A stretch of 9,847 nt of DNA from Pseudomonadota bacterium. Its GTDB lineage: Bacteria > Pseudomonadota > Gammaproteobacteria > Enterobacterales > Enterobacteriaceae. Made by a program: the position numbers and the translations under genes. Shown here in pieces: positions 1 through 6,880 of the stretch. Within the stretch, counting starts at the first letter, position 1. Every line of letters begins with the position of its first letter. The notes below the pieces were generated by a model that did no database searches, was not told where the DNA came from, and worked only from the letters and a program-made list of their open reading frames with translations. The stretch covers positions 1-9,847 of the forward strand of contig JAFACP010000258.1 in NCBI GenBank assembly GCA_023425455.1, in the 5' to 3' direction.

Positions 1-11
1 CGGTAATTCAA

Positions 12-812
12 CTACAGACCTTTGATGTTCTCAGCTTCTAACTCGTTAAAGTATTTCAGCGTTTTCACTTTCAGTTCCATCGTGGACGGTTCGTCACAGA
101 CGATGACTGATTTTGGATGCAACTGCAGGCAACTGATGGTCCACATATGGTTAACATTGCCTTCAACGGCCGCCTGGAGGGCCTGCGCTTTCACACCGCC
201 GAGAACCAGAATCATCACCTCTTCGGCATCCAGCAACGTACCCACGCCAACGGTCAGGGCGTATTTCGGAACCTGGTTAACATCACCGTCAAAGAAGCGA
301 GAGTTCGCCACACGCGTGTCATGGGTCAGGGTTTTAATACGTGTACGTGACGCCAGAGATGATGCGGGCTCGTTAAACGCGATATGACCATCGTTGCCCA
401 CACCGCCCATAAACAGGTGGATTTTACCGTAGGCACGGATTTTTTCTTCGTACTGACGGCATTCTGCGTCAATATCAGGCGCGTTTCCATTTAACAGGTT
501 AATATTTTCAGCAGGGATATCAACGTGATCAAAGAAATTACGGTGCATGAAGCTATGGTAGCTCTCCGGATGTTCCTTCGGTAAGCCCACGTACTCATCC
601 ATGTTGAAGGTCACAACATGTTTGAAGCTGACCTGGCCCGCTTTGTGCATTTCAACCAGTGCCTTATAGGCCGTCAGCGGAGTACCGCCGGTTGGAAGGC
701 CTAAAACGAAAGGACGATCGGCGGTCGGTTTGAACGCATTGATGCGATTGACGATATGACGAGCGGCCCATTTACCGACTTGTTCAGCAGTTGCCAGGGG
801 AATCAGTCTCAT
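12..812 (-). CDS. nagB: glucosamine-6-phosphate deaminase NagB
   Basis: This cytosolic enzyme converts glucosamine-6-phosphate to fructose-6-phosphate and ammonia, the last step that brings GlcNAc and chitin sugars into glycolysis. The protein has 266 residues, the same as E. coli NagB. The catalytic residues known for the family are all present: Asp72 in FNMDEYVG, and Asp141, His143 and Glu148 in [11 protein letters not shown]. The residues that bind the allosteric activator GlcNAc-6-P are also there (Arg158, Lys160, Thr161, Tyr254), so allosteric control is probably kept. The ATG at 810-812 has a GAGGTGA ribosome binding site at 816-822. The stop is TAG. In E. coli nagA, nagC and nagD follow in the same operon. 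Here only 11 bases lie beyond the stop, so they cannot be seen. Expression should be repressed by NagC and activated by CRP from the divergent region to the right. Confidence 0.98.
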   Translation of the reverse strand: MRLIPLATAEQVGKWAARHIVNRINAFKPTADRPFVLGLPTGGTPLTAYKALVEMHKAGQVSFKHVVTFNMDEYVGLPKEHPESYHSFMHRNFFDHVDIPAENINLLNGNAPDIDAECRQYEEKIRAYGKIHLFMGGVGNDGHIAFNEPASSLASRTRIKTLTHDTRVANSRFFDGDVNQVPKYALTVGVGTLLDAEEVMILVLGGVKAQALQAAVEGNVNHMWTISCLQLHPKSVIVCDEPSTMELKVKTLKYFNELEAENIKGL

Positions 813-909
813 TGTTCACCTCAAAGTTAAAGTAAAAGAGTGGGCGGATGGCTATCGGAACCTGAACTAAGCGTAACCTGGAACATTCAGGCTGGATCAA
901 TCCGTCTTG

Positions 910-931
910 ATTTTTTGAATGATAAAATAAG
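910..931. promoter_or_regulatory. NagC operator of nagB
   Basis: This AT-rich site covers the -10 of the predicted nagB promoter. On the minus strand it reads TTATTTTATCATTCAAAAAA in the middle, which matches the E. coli nagB operator as I remember it. Its centre (920) is 95 bp, about nine helical turns, from the centre of the nagE operator (1015). That is the spacing expected for a NagC repression loop. The call rests on similarity and geometry only. Confidence 0.65.
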
Positions 932-947
932 TTTTCGTTGTTAGCCA
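919..947 (-). promoter_or_regulatory. nagB promoter
   Basis: On the minus strand there is a TGGCTA -35 (942-947), a 17-bp spacer and a TATCAT -10 (919-924), which predicts a start near 912. The CRP site centre at 983.5 would then lie at about -71.5, a normal class I position. Confidence 0.55.
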
Positions 948-972
948 GAGAAAGGGAGGGTTTATAACGATA

Positions 973-994
973 TTTGGTGACAAAAATCACAAAA
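973..994. promoter_or_regulatory. CRP (cAMP receptor protein) site shared by nagB and nagE
   Basis: The core is TGGTGACAAAAATCACAA: half-sites GGTGA (976-980) and TCACA (987-991) with a 6-bp spacer, one base away from the TGTGA-N6-TCACA consensus. It sits between the two operators and at class I distances from both predicted starts (about -61.5 for nagE and -71.5 for nagB). CRP activation of both genes is established in E. coli. Confidence 0.75.
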
Positions 995-1004
995 AACACG
1001 CTTT

Positions 1005-1026
1005 TAATTTGCGATACGAATTAATT
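1005..1026. promoter_or_regulatory. NagC operator of nagE
   Basis: The core TAATTTGCGATACGAATTAA has the pattern TAATT-Y-GCG-NNN-CGAA, which recurs in the chiP promoter of this window (5311-5332). It overlaps the -35 and spacer of the predicted nagE promoter, so bound NagC would block RNA polymerase. GlcNAc-6-P is the inducer that releases NagC in E. coli. Confidence 0.75.
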
Positions 1027-1037
1027 TTTCACACACT
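1009..1037 (+). promoter_or_regulatory. nagE promoter
   Basis: TTGCGA (1009-1014), a 17-bp spacer and CACACT (1032-1037) give a weak sigma-70 promoter with a start near 1045. A weak -10 fits a promoter that depends on CRP, whose site is centred 61.5 bp upstream of that start. Confidence 0.55.
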
Positions 1038-1135
1038 CAGAATGCCAGTGAATCATCAACAGTATTACGCGTTAATGACACAATAAAAACACAGCTGAGA
1101 ACGTGCCTTAAACGGGGTCTCATAGGGGGAAGAAA

Positions 1136-3154
1136 GTGAGTATTCTAGGTTATTTACAAAAGGTCGGCCGCGCGCTTATGGTGCCGGTCGCCACGCTGCC
1201 AGCGGCAGCGATCTTGATGGGTGTCGGTTACTGGATTGACCCGGTAGGCTGGGGTGGAGACAACGCGTTAGCGGCGTTCTTCATTAAATCCGGCTCCGCT
1301 ATCATCGACAACATGTCCGTGCTGTTCGCCATCGGTGTGGCGTACGGGATGTCCAAAGATAAAGATGGCGCGGCAGCGCTGACCGGTTTTGTGGGTTTCC
1401 TCGTGTTAACCACACTCTGTTCACCGGCCGCCGTGTCGATGATCCAGAAGATCCCGGCGGACCAGGTTCCAGCTGCGTTCGGTAAGATCAGCAACCAGTT
1501 TGTCGGTATCCTCGTCGGTATTATTTCTGCGGAGCTGTACAACCGCTTCAGCAGCGTAGAGCTGCCTAAAGCGCTGTCGTTCTTCAGCGGCCGTCGTCTG
1601 GTGCCTATTCTGACCTCTTTCGTGATGATTGTTGTGGCTTTCATCATGATGTACATCTGGCCAGTTATCTTTGACGGTCTGGTGAACTTTGGTGAGCATA
1701 TCCAGAAACTGGGCTCCATCGGTGCGGGCGTATACGCCTTCTTCAACCGTCTGCTGATTCCGGTAGGTCTGCATCACGCGCTGAACTCCGTGTTCTGGTT
1801 TGATGTTGCCGGTATCAACGATATCCCTAACTTCCTCGGTGGCGCACAGTCCATCGAAGCAGGTAAAGCGGTTGTGGGTATCACCGGTCGTTATCAGGCT
1901 GGCTTCTTCCCAATCATGATGTTCGGTCTGCCAGGTGCTGCGCTGGCGATTTACCACTGCGCGCGTCCAGAGAATAAAGCAAAAGTGCTGGGTATTATGA
2001 TGGCAGGTGCGTTTGCCGCCTTCTTCACCGGTATCACCGAGCCGCTGGAATTCTCCTTCATGTTCGTTGCACCGGTGCTGTATGTAATTCACGCCGTGCT
2101 GACCGGTATCTCCGTGTTCATTGCCGCCAGCATGCACTGGATCGCCGGCTTCGGTTTCAGCGCAGGTCTGGTGGATATGGTGCTGTCGTCCCGTAACCCA
2201 CTGGCGACCCACTGGTACATGCTGATCCCGCAGGGCCTGGTATTCTTCGCTATTTACTACCTGGTCTTCCGTTTCACCATCACCAAATTCAACCTGATGA
2301 CTCCAGGCCGCGAACTGGCTGTAGCCGGAAGCGAAGCGGATGGTCAGGACGTGAACGTGAGCGCAGATAAAGATCAGGACGTTGCAGGTCTGGCCCGCCA
2401 GTACATCGCAGCCGTCGGTGGTTCTGACAACCTGACCGGTATTGATGCATGTATCACGCGTCTGCGTCTGAACGTAAAAGACTCCTCACTGGTGAACGAA
2501 GCGCTGGCAAAACGCCTCGGCGCATCCGGGGTGATTCGCCTGAACAAAACCAGCGTACAGATCATTGTGGGCTTTGTGGCTGAGAAAATTGCCAACGCCA
2601 TGAAAACAACCGGCCCGGTAGCCGCTGCCGAAGCATCAGCGACGCCTGCCGCCGCGCCTGCAGTAAAACCGCAGGCTGTACCAAATGCGGCGACCATTGC
2701 TGCGCTGGTCTCTCCGGTAACCGGTGAGGTGGTTGCCCTTGAGCAGGTGCCTGATGAAGCGTTCGCCAGCAAAGCGGTCGGTGACGGCGTGGCGGTGAAA
2801 CCAACGGAAAAAACCGTTGTCTCTCCGGCCGCAGGAACCATTGTTAAAATCTTCAACACCAACCACGCGTTCTGCCTTGAAACAGAAAAAGGCGCTGAAA
2901 TCGTTGTCCATATGGGGATCGATACCGTCGCGCTGAATGGTGAGGGCTTTACTCGCCTGGTGGAAGAGGGGAGCGAAGTTGTGGCGGGTCAGCCGATTCT
3001 GGAAATGGATCTGGACTTCCTGAACGCAAATGCGCGCTCGATGATCAGTCCGGTTGTGTGCAGCAACATCGATGACTTCACGGGTCTGGTTGTACAGGCT
3101 CAGGGTCAGGTGGTTGCCGGCCAAACCCCACTGTTTGAGATTAAAGGTAAGTAA
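1136..3154 (+). CDS. nagE: N-acetylglucosamine PTS transporter, fused EIICBA (NagE)
   Basis: This inner-membrane protein imports GlcNAc and phosphorylates it to GlcNAc-6-P with phosphate passed from HPr. Three domains follow in order: IIC (about residues 1-390, multiple membrane segments, substrate motif GITEPLEF at 299-306), IIB (about 415-490, phospho-Cys439 in DACITRLRL), an Ala/Pro linker (about 492-520) and IIA (about 521-672, His577 in NTNHAFC and phospho-His592 in VVHMGIDT). The start is GTG at 1136, with AGGGGGA five bases upstream; E. coli nagE also uses GTG. At 672 residues it is longer than the 648 of E. coli, and the two active sites are shifted by +27 and +23, so the extra length lies before IIB. 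The IIC part carries GLHHALNSVFWFDVAGIND (211-229), unlike the E. coli protein I remember, whereas IIA is nearly the same (see findings). Locus and operators favour a GlcNAc transporter. Confidence 0.93.
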   Translation: MSILGYLQKVGRALMVPVATLPAAAILMGVGYWIDPVGWGGDNALAAFFIKSGSAIIDNMSVLFAIGVAYGMSKDKDGAAALTGFVGFLVLTTLCSPAAVSMIQKIPADQVPAAFGKISNQFVGILVGIISAELYNRFSSVELPKALSFFSGRRLVPILTSFVMIVVAFIMMYIWPVIFDGLVNFGEHIQKLGSIGAGVYAFFNRLLIPVGLHHALNSVFWFDVAGINDIPNFLGGAQSIEAGKAVVGITGRYQAGFFPIMMFGLPGAALAIYHCARPENKAKVLGIMMAGAFAAFFTGITEPLEFSFMFVAPVLYVIHAVLTGISVFIAASMHWIAGFGFSAGLVDMVLSSRNPLATHWYMLIPQGLVFFAIYYLVFRFTITKFNLMTPGRELAVAGSEADGQDVNVSADKDQDVAGLARQYIAAVGGSDNLTGIDACITRLRLNVKDSSLVNEALAKRLGASGVIRLNKTSVQIIVGFVAEKIANAMKTTGPVAAAEASATPAAAPAVKPQAVPNAATIAALVSPVTGEVVALEQVPDEAFASKAVGDGVAVKPTEKTVVSPAAGTIVKIFNTNHAFCLETEKGAEIVVHMGIDTVALNGEGFTRLVEEGSEVVAGQPILEMDLDFLNANARSMISPVVCSNIDDFTGLVVQAQGQVVAGQTPLFEIKGK

Positions 3155-3180
3155 TCGCTCCTGAGTAGAGTGAGTGCCTT

Positions 3181-3214
3181 AAGCGGCGGGGGATCACCTC
3201 CGCCGCTTTTTTTT
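3181..3214 (+). terminator. nagE intrinsic terminator
   Basis: A 12-bp GC-rich stem (arms 3181-3192 and 3197-3208, one G-U pair) closes an ATCA loop and runs into eight T residues (3207-3214). It starts 27 bases after the nagE stop and separates nagE from glnS. Confidence 0.93.
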
Positions 3215-3257
3215 ACAGCAATTGCCGCCATTATTTTCTTCCTGAGCGTTTTAAGGG

Positions 3258-3286
3258 TTGTCACTACGTCCGGCTTATAAGATCAT
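3258..3286 (+). promoter_or_regulatory. glnS promoter
   Basis: TTGTCA (3258-3263), 17 bp and GATCAT (3281-3286) match the E. coli glnS promoter position for position as I remember it, including the stretch CGTTATACGTTGTTTACGCT that follows. The predicted start is near 3293, giving a leader of about 32 nt. Confidence 0.7.
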
Positions 3287-3324
3287 ATGCCGTTATACGT
3301 TGTTTACGCTTTGAGGAATCCACG

Positions 3325-4992
3325 ATGAGTGAGGCTGAAGCCCGCCCGAGTAACTTTATTCGTCAGATCATCGATGAAGATCTGGCCAGTGGTAAGCACA
3401 CCACGGTACACACCCGTTTTCCACCTGAGCCAAACGGCTACCTGCACATTGGACATGCAAAATCCATCTGCCTGAACTTCGGCATTGCACAGGACTATCA
3501 GGGCCAGTGCAACCTGCGTTTCGATGACACGAACCCAGTAAAAGAAGACATCGAATACGTTGAGTCAATCAAGAATGACGTGCAATGGCTGGGCTTCCAC
3601 TGGTCTGGTGATATCTGCTACTCCTCTGACTATTTTGACCAGCTGTTTGCCTACGCTGTGGAACTCATCAACAAAGGTCTGGCGTACGTTGACGAGCTGT
3701 CTGCCGAGCAAATTCGTGAATACCGCGGTACGCTGACTGCGCCGGGTAAAAACAGCCCGTTCCGCGATCGCAGCGTTGAAGAGAACCTCGCGCTGTTTGA
3801 AAAAATGCGCTCCGGCGGTTTCGAAGAAGGTAAGGCGTGTCTGCGTGCCAAAATCGATATGGCATCACCGTTTATCGTGATGCGAGATCCGGTGCTGTAC
3901 CGCATTAAATTTGCCGAGCACCATCAGACAGGCAACAAGTGGTGCATCTACCCGATGTACGACTTTACCCACTGCATCAGCGATGCGCTGGAAGGCATTA
4001 CGCACTCTCTGTGTACGCTTGAGTTCCAGGATAACCGTCGTCTGTATGACTGGGTGCTGGATAACATCACCATTCCGGTGCATCCGCGTCAGTACGAGTT
4101 CTCTCGCCTGAATCTGGAATACACGGTGATGTCCAAGCGTAAGCTGAATCTGCTGGTGACTGACAAGCATGTTGAAGGCTGGGACGACCCACGTATGCCA
4201 ACAATCTCGGGCCTGCGTCGCCGTGGCTACACGTCGGCTTCTGTGCGCGAGTTCTGTAAACGTATCGGTGTTACCAAGCAGGACAATACCATTGAGATGG
4301 CGTCGCTGGAATCCTGCATTCGTGAAGATCTGAACGAAAATGCGCCGCGCGCGATGGCGGTTATCGACCCGGTTAAGCTGGTTATCGAAAACTACCCGCA
4401 GGGTGAGAGCGAAGTTGTCACCATGCCTAACCATCCGAACAAACCGGAAATGGGCAGCCGCGATGTGCCGTTCAGTAAAGAGATCTGGATCGATCGTGCT
4501 GACTTCCGTGAAGAGGCTAACAAGCAATACAAGCGTCTGGTTCTCGGTAAAGAAGTCCGCCTGCGCAACGCCTATGTGATCAAAGCTGAGCATGTTGAGA
4601 AAGATGCGGAAGGTAACATCACCACCATCTTCTGTTCTTACGACGCCGATACCCTGAGCAAAGATCCGGCCGATGGCCGGAAAGTGAAAGGGGTTATCCA
4701 CTGGGTAAGCGCGGCGCACGCGCTGCCGGTAGAGATCCGTCTGTATGACCGTCTGTTCAGCGTGCCTAACCCCGGTGCGGCGGAAGACTTCCTTGCGACC
4801 ATTAACCCAGAATCTCTGGTCATCAGGCAGGGTTTTGCCGAGCCTTCGCTGAAAGCTGCTGAGGCCGGTAAAGCGTTCCAGTTCGAGCGTGAAGGTTACT
4901 TCTGCCTCGACAGTCGTCACAGTTCGCAGGATAAGCCAGTATTTAACCGTACTGTTGGACTGCGTGATACCTGGGCGAAGATTGGCGAATAA
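3325..4992 (+). CDS. glnS: glutamine--tRNA ligase GlnS
   Basis: This class I aminoacyl-tRNA synthetase charges tRNA-Gln with glutamine in the cytosol and is essential in relatives that lack the amidotransferase route. The protein has 555 residues (E. coli 554). The ATP-binding HIGH motif is at residues 41-44 in [15 protein letters not shown], and the KMSKS loop appears as VMSKRK at 268-273, the usual GlnRS form. The C-terminal half (from about residue 340) is the beta-barrel anticodon-binding part. The ATG at 3325 has GAGGA at 3313-3317. The gene is a single transcription unit with its own promoter and terminator, and is unrelated in function to the amino-sugar genes beside it. Nothing is missing or unusual. 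A long minus-strand open frame inside it is a shadow. Confidence 0.98.
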   Translation: MSEAEARPSNFIRQIIDEDLASGKHTTVHTRFPPEPNGYLHIGHAKSICLNFGIAQDYQGQCNLRFDDTNPVKEDIEYVESIKNDVQWLGFHWSGDICYSSDYFDQLFAYAVELINKGLAYVDELSAEQIREYRGTLTAPGKNSPFRDRSVEENLALFEKMRSGGFEEGKACLRAKIDMASPFIVMRDPVLYRIKFAEHHQTGNKWCIYPMYDFTHCISDALEGITHSLCTLEFQDNRRLYDWVLDNITIPVHPRQYEFSRLNLEYTVMSKRKLNLLVTDKHVEGWDDPRMPTISGLRRRGYTSASVREFCKRIGVTKQDNTIEMASLESCIREDLNENAPRAMAVIDPVKLVIENYPQGESEVVTMPNHPNKPEMGSRDVPFSKEIWIDRADFREEANKQYKRLVLGKEVRLRNAYVIKAEHVEKDAEGNITTIFCSYDADTLSKDPADGRKVKGVIHWVSAAHALPVEIRLYDRLFSVPNPGAAEDFLATINPESLVIRQGFAEPSLKAAEAGKAFQFEREGYFCLDSRHSSQDKPVFNRTVGLRDTWAKIGE

Positions 4993-5001
4993 TTTCGTCT
5001 T

Positions 5002-5109
5002 TCAGGTCAATGAGAAACAAACACCGCTTAAGGCGGTGTTTTTTTATTTAACGATCATGCTGTTAATGGTGTGGCGTAAACAGGAATATCAAAATATCAG
5101 GTCAATGAG
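5002..5109 (+). repeat. 13-bp direct repeat TCAGGTCAATGAG bracketing the glnS terminator
   Basis: Exact copies lie at 5002-5014 and 5097-5109, offset by 95 bp, with the terminator between them. The bases on either side differ, so the repeat is 13 bp long. I know of no function; it may be the trace of a small duplication or insertion. Confidence 0.6.
5020..5045 (+). terminator. glnS intrinsic terminator
   Basis: An 8-bp stem AACACCGC/GCGGTGTT with a TTAAG loop is followed by seven T residues (5039-5045), 27 bases after the glnS stop. Confidence 0.92.
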
Positions 5110-5150
5110 CAGCTACTTATTTTTCTCAAAAAAAGTTTGCACTATTACCC

Positions 5151-5173
5151 GGTAAATCGCGGCGAAAAATTAA
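5151..5173. promoter_or_regulatory. possible upstream NagC site of chiP
   Basis: The sequence TAAATCGCGGCGAAAAATTA resembles the promoter operator at 5311-5332, sharing the GCG...CGAAAAAT elements, but with a gap two bases shorter between the halves. It lies about 160 bp upstream of that operator, so it could be a looping partner. It is weaker than the other NagC calls. Confidence 0.3.
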
Positions 5174-5260
5174 GTCCGAAAATAGCTCTTTTTTCATTCA
5201 AAACCTTCGCTTTCCCGCATGAATCCTCGCTTCCTCTGGTGTATTACAAAACGCTACCAA

Positions 5261-5282
5261 TTATGTGCACTTCGTCATAATC
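5261..5282. promoter_or_regulatory. CRP-like site of chiP
   Basis: TGTGC (5264-5268), a 6-bp spacer and TCATA (5275-5279) match the CRP consensus at eight of ten half-site positions. The centre (5271.5) lies about 70 bp upstream of the predicted chiP start, a class I position. Confidence 0.45.
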
Positions 5283-5306
5283 CTGACTTTTCCCTGCCGA
5301 AAAGCA

Positions 5307-5335
5307 TTGATAATTCGCGTCGCGAAAAATAACCT
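5307..5335 (+). promoter_or_regulatory. chiP promoter
   Basis: TTGATA (5307-5312), a 17-bp spacer and TAACCT (5330-5335) predict a start near 5342. The weak -10 fits the upstream CRP-like site. The NagC operator fills the whole spacer. Confidence 0.5.
5311..5332. promoter_or_regulatory. NagC operator of chiP
   Basis: The core TAATTCGCGTCGCGAAAAAT aligns without gaps to the nagE operator of this window (1005-1026), with 13 of 22 positions equal, including TAATT, GCG and CGAA at the same spacing. It lies between the -35 and -10, so NagC would block the promoter directly. NagC repression of chiP is known in E. coli. Confidence 0.65.
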
Positions 5336-5341
5336 AAAGAC

Positions 5342-5372
5342 GGTAGTTAATTCGAGGGTATTTCTAACTACC
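5342..5372 (+). other. stem-loop at the predicted 5' end of chiP mRNA
   Basis: A perfect 8-bp inverted repeat, GGTAGTTA (5342-5349) and TAACTACC (5365-5372), encloses a 15-nt loop. Its first base coincides with the predicted transcription start, so the mRNA would begin in a stem. Two smaller hairpins follow (GACC-ATCT-GGTC at 5376-5387, CGCC/GGCG at 5398-5411), leaving the ChiX target in single-stranded sequence. Confidence 0.5.
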
Positions 5373-5419
5373 CCTGACCATCTGGTCTTTTATTTTTCGC
5401 CGTTTTAGGCGCTTTAATT

Positions 5420-5433
5420 CGTCAAAGAGGAAT
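5420..5433 (+). promoter_or_regulatory. ChiX small-RNA target over the chiP ribosome binding site
   Basis: CGTCAAAGAGGAAT is the exact complement of the ATTCCTCTTTGACG seed of the ChiX (MicM) sRNA as I remember it, and it contains the AGAGGA ribosome binding site of chiP. In E. coli and Salmonella, ChiX pairs here and silences chiP unless chitosugars induce the chb mRNA, which traps ChiX. ChiX itself is encoded elsewhere. Confidence 0.85.
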
Positions 5434-5438
5434 AATCT

Positions 5439-6836
5439 ATGCGTACGTTCAGTGGCAAACGTAGTGCGCTGGCGCTGGCTATTGCCGGTGTAACAGCAAT
5501 GTCGGGACTGGTTGTAACTCCACAGGTTCAGGCAGCTGGTTTTATCGACGACTCGACGCTCACCGGCGGTATCTATTACTGGCAGCGTGAACGCGACCGT
5601 AAAGACGTCACCGAAAACAAATACAAAACCAACCTTTCGCATTCCACCTGGAACGCCAACCTGGATTTCCAGTCCGGTTATGCCGCCGATATGTTCGGTC
5701 TGGATATTGCCGCGTTCACGGCAATTGAAATGGCGGAATCAGCGGAAAGCGGTCACCCGAACGAAATTGCATTTTCCTCCATTAATAAAGGCTACGACGA
5801 AGATTATTCTGGCGATAAGAGCGGGATCAGCCTGTATAAAGCGGCGGCGAAGTTTAAATATGGCCCGGTATGGGCTCGCGCAGGCTATATTCAGCCAACC
5901 GGGCAGACGCTGTTAGCGCCACACTGGAGCTTTATGCCGGGTACCTATCAGGGGGCAGAAGCTGGCGCTAACTTTGATTACGGCGATGCCGGTGCGCTGA
6001 GCTTCTCCTATATGTGGACCAACGAATACAAAGCGCCGTGGCATATCGAGATGGACAAGTTTTACCAGAACGATAAAAAGACCAAAGTGGAGTATCTCCA
6101 CTCGCTCGGTGCGAAATACGATTTTAAAAACGATCTGGTACTGGAAGCGGCATTCGGCCAGGCCGAAGGTTACATCGATCAGTATTTTGCCAAGGCCAGC
6201 TACAAGTTTGATATTGCCGGCAGTCCGTTAAGTACCAGCTATCAGTTCTATGGCTCGCGCGATAAAGCCAGCGGCGGCACGGACAACGACATTTATGACG
6301 GCACGGCGTGGCTGCAGGCGTTAACCTTCGGCTATAAGATTGGCCAGGTAGATTTACGCCTCGAAGGAACATGGGTGAAAGCGGAAGGCCAGCAGGGCTT
6401 CTTCCTGCAGCGTATGACCCCAACCTACGCCTCTTCCAACGGTCGTCTGGATATCTGGTGGGATAACCGCTCTGACTTCAACGCCGGCGGCGAAAAAGCG
6501 GTCTTCTTTGGGGCAATGTACGACCTGAAAAACTGGAACCTTCCCGGCTGGGCGGTGGGAGCCTCTTATGCTTACGCCTGGGACGCGAAACCTGCGGATA
6601 TGGCGACTCCGGACGCTTACTACGATCCGAACTACCGCCTGAAAGAGTCGTCATACAGCCTCGATGCTATGTATACCGTACAGGACGGTCGTGCTAAGGG
6701 TACCATGTTCAAGCTGCACTTCACGCAGTATGACAACCACTCCGATATTCCAAGCTGGAGCGGCGGTTATGGCAACATCTTCCAGGATGAGCGCGACGTG
6801 AAATTCATGGTCATTGCACCGTTTACTATCTTCTGA
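5439..6836 (+). CDS. chiP: chitoporin ChiP (OprD-type outer-membrane channel)
   Basis: This outer-membrane beta-barrel lets chitooligosaccharides into the periplasm. The protein has 465 residues, close to the 468 of E. coli ChiP (YbfM). A signal peptide is clear: basic start ([10 protein letters not shown]), a hydrophobic core at about 11-27 and a VQA cleavage site after Ala32, so the mature chain starts AGFIDDST. The rest alternates polar and hydrophobic residues with many aromatic residues, and it ends in Phe (APFTIF), the usual signal for barrel insertion. The ATG at 5439 has AGAGGA seven bases upstream, inside the ChiX target. chiQ follows 44 bases after the stop, and no terminator separates them. 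Control is expected at three levels: CRP activation, NagC repression and ChiX silencing. In Salmonella, ChiX pairing also causes Rho-dependent termination inside chiP. Confidence 0.93.
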   Translation: MRTFSGKRSALALAIAGVTAMSGLVVTPQVQAAGFIDDSTLTGGIYYWQRERDRKDVTENKYKTNLSHSTWNANLDFQSGYAADMFGLDIAAFTAIEMAESAESGHPNEIAFSSINKGYDEDYSGDKSGISLYKAAAKFKYGPVWARAGYIQPTGQTLLAPHWSFMPGTYQGAEAGANFDYGDAGALSFSYMWTNEYKAPWHIEMDKFYQNDKKTKVEYLHSLGAKYDFKNDLVLEAAFGQAEGYIDQYFAKASYKFDIAGSPLSTSYQFYGSRDKASGGTDNDIYDGTAWLQALTFGYKIGQVDLRLEGTWVKAEGQQGFFLQRMTPTYASSNGRLDIWWDNRSDFNAGGEKAVFFGAMYDLKNWNLPGWAVGASYAYAWDAKPADMATPDAYYDPNYRLKESSYSLDAMYTVQDGRAKGTMFKLHFTQYDNHSDIPSWSGGYGNIFQDERDVKFMVIAPFTIF

Positions 6837-6845
6837 TGAGCTTTT

Positions 6846-6865
6846 CGGCGGGTAGAACCCCGCCG
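6846..6865 (+). other. GC-rich hairpin between chiP and chiQ
   Basis: CGGCGGG (6846-6852) and CCCGCCG (6859-6865) form a perfect 7-bp stem with a TAGAAC loop, ten bases after the chiP stop. No T-tract follows, so it is not an intrinsic terminator. It may protect the 3' end of chiP mRNA. It ends four bases before the chiQ ribosome binding site. Confidence 0.6.
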
Positions 6866-6880
6866 GATGGGAGACTGAAC

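Larger units (their letters stand above)
813..1135. other. divergent nagB/nagE control region (323 bp, no gene)
   Basis: This stretch holds two back-to-back promoters, two NagC-type operators, one CRP site and the leaders of both mRNAs (about 99 nt for nagB, about 91 nt for nagE). Each part is listed separately. I see no small gene in it; the minus-strand open frame that runs across it has no ribosome binding site and overlaps the promoters. The nagE leader (1045-1123) is AT-rich with no convincing hairpin. Confidence 0.85.
4993..5438. other. glnS-chiP intergenic region (446 bp, no gene)
   Basis: From left to right it holds the glnS terminator, an AT-rich stretch with no recognisable site (about 5046-5150), a weak NagC-like sequence (5151-5173), a pyrimidine- and A-tract-rich stretch (5174-5260), a CRP-like site, the chiP promoter with a NagC operator inside it, and the chiP leader with a 5' stem-loop and the ChiX target. 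A 13-bp direct repeat, TCAGGTCAATGAG, occurs at 5002-5014 and 5097-5109. No small gene is credible here. Confidence 0.8.

Noticed and set aside
784..999. 71-codon minus-strand frame across the nagB leader
   Set aside because: It covers the nagB promoter, an operator and the CRP site, overlaps the nagB start and has no ribosome binding site.
1421..2212. 263-codon open frame on the minus strand
   Set aside because: It is antisense to the IIC part of nagE, with an odd composition rich in His and Thr and no family resemblance.
3865..4920. 351-codon open frame on the minus strand
   Set aside because: It lies wholly inside glnS in antisense, has no recognisable domain, and is the kind of long frame that GC-rich codon use produces opposite a real gene.
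4889..5155. 88-codon plus-strand frame from the end of glnS
   Set aside because: It begins out of frame inside glnS and reads through the glnS terminator.
5190..5205. TTTTTTCATTCAAAAC as another NagC operator, by likeness to the nagB operator
   Set aside because: The match is mostly A and T runs and lacks the GCG/CGAA positions seen in the nagE and chiP operators.
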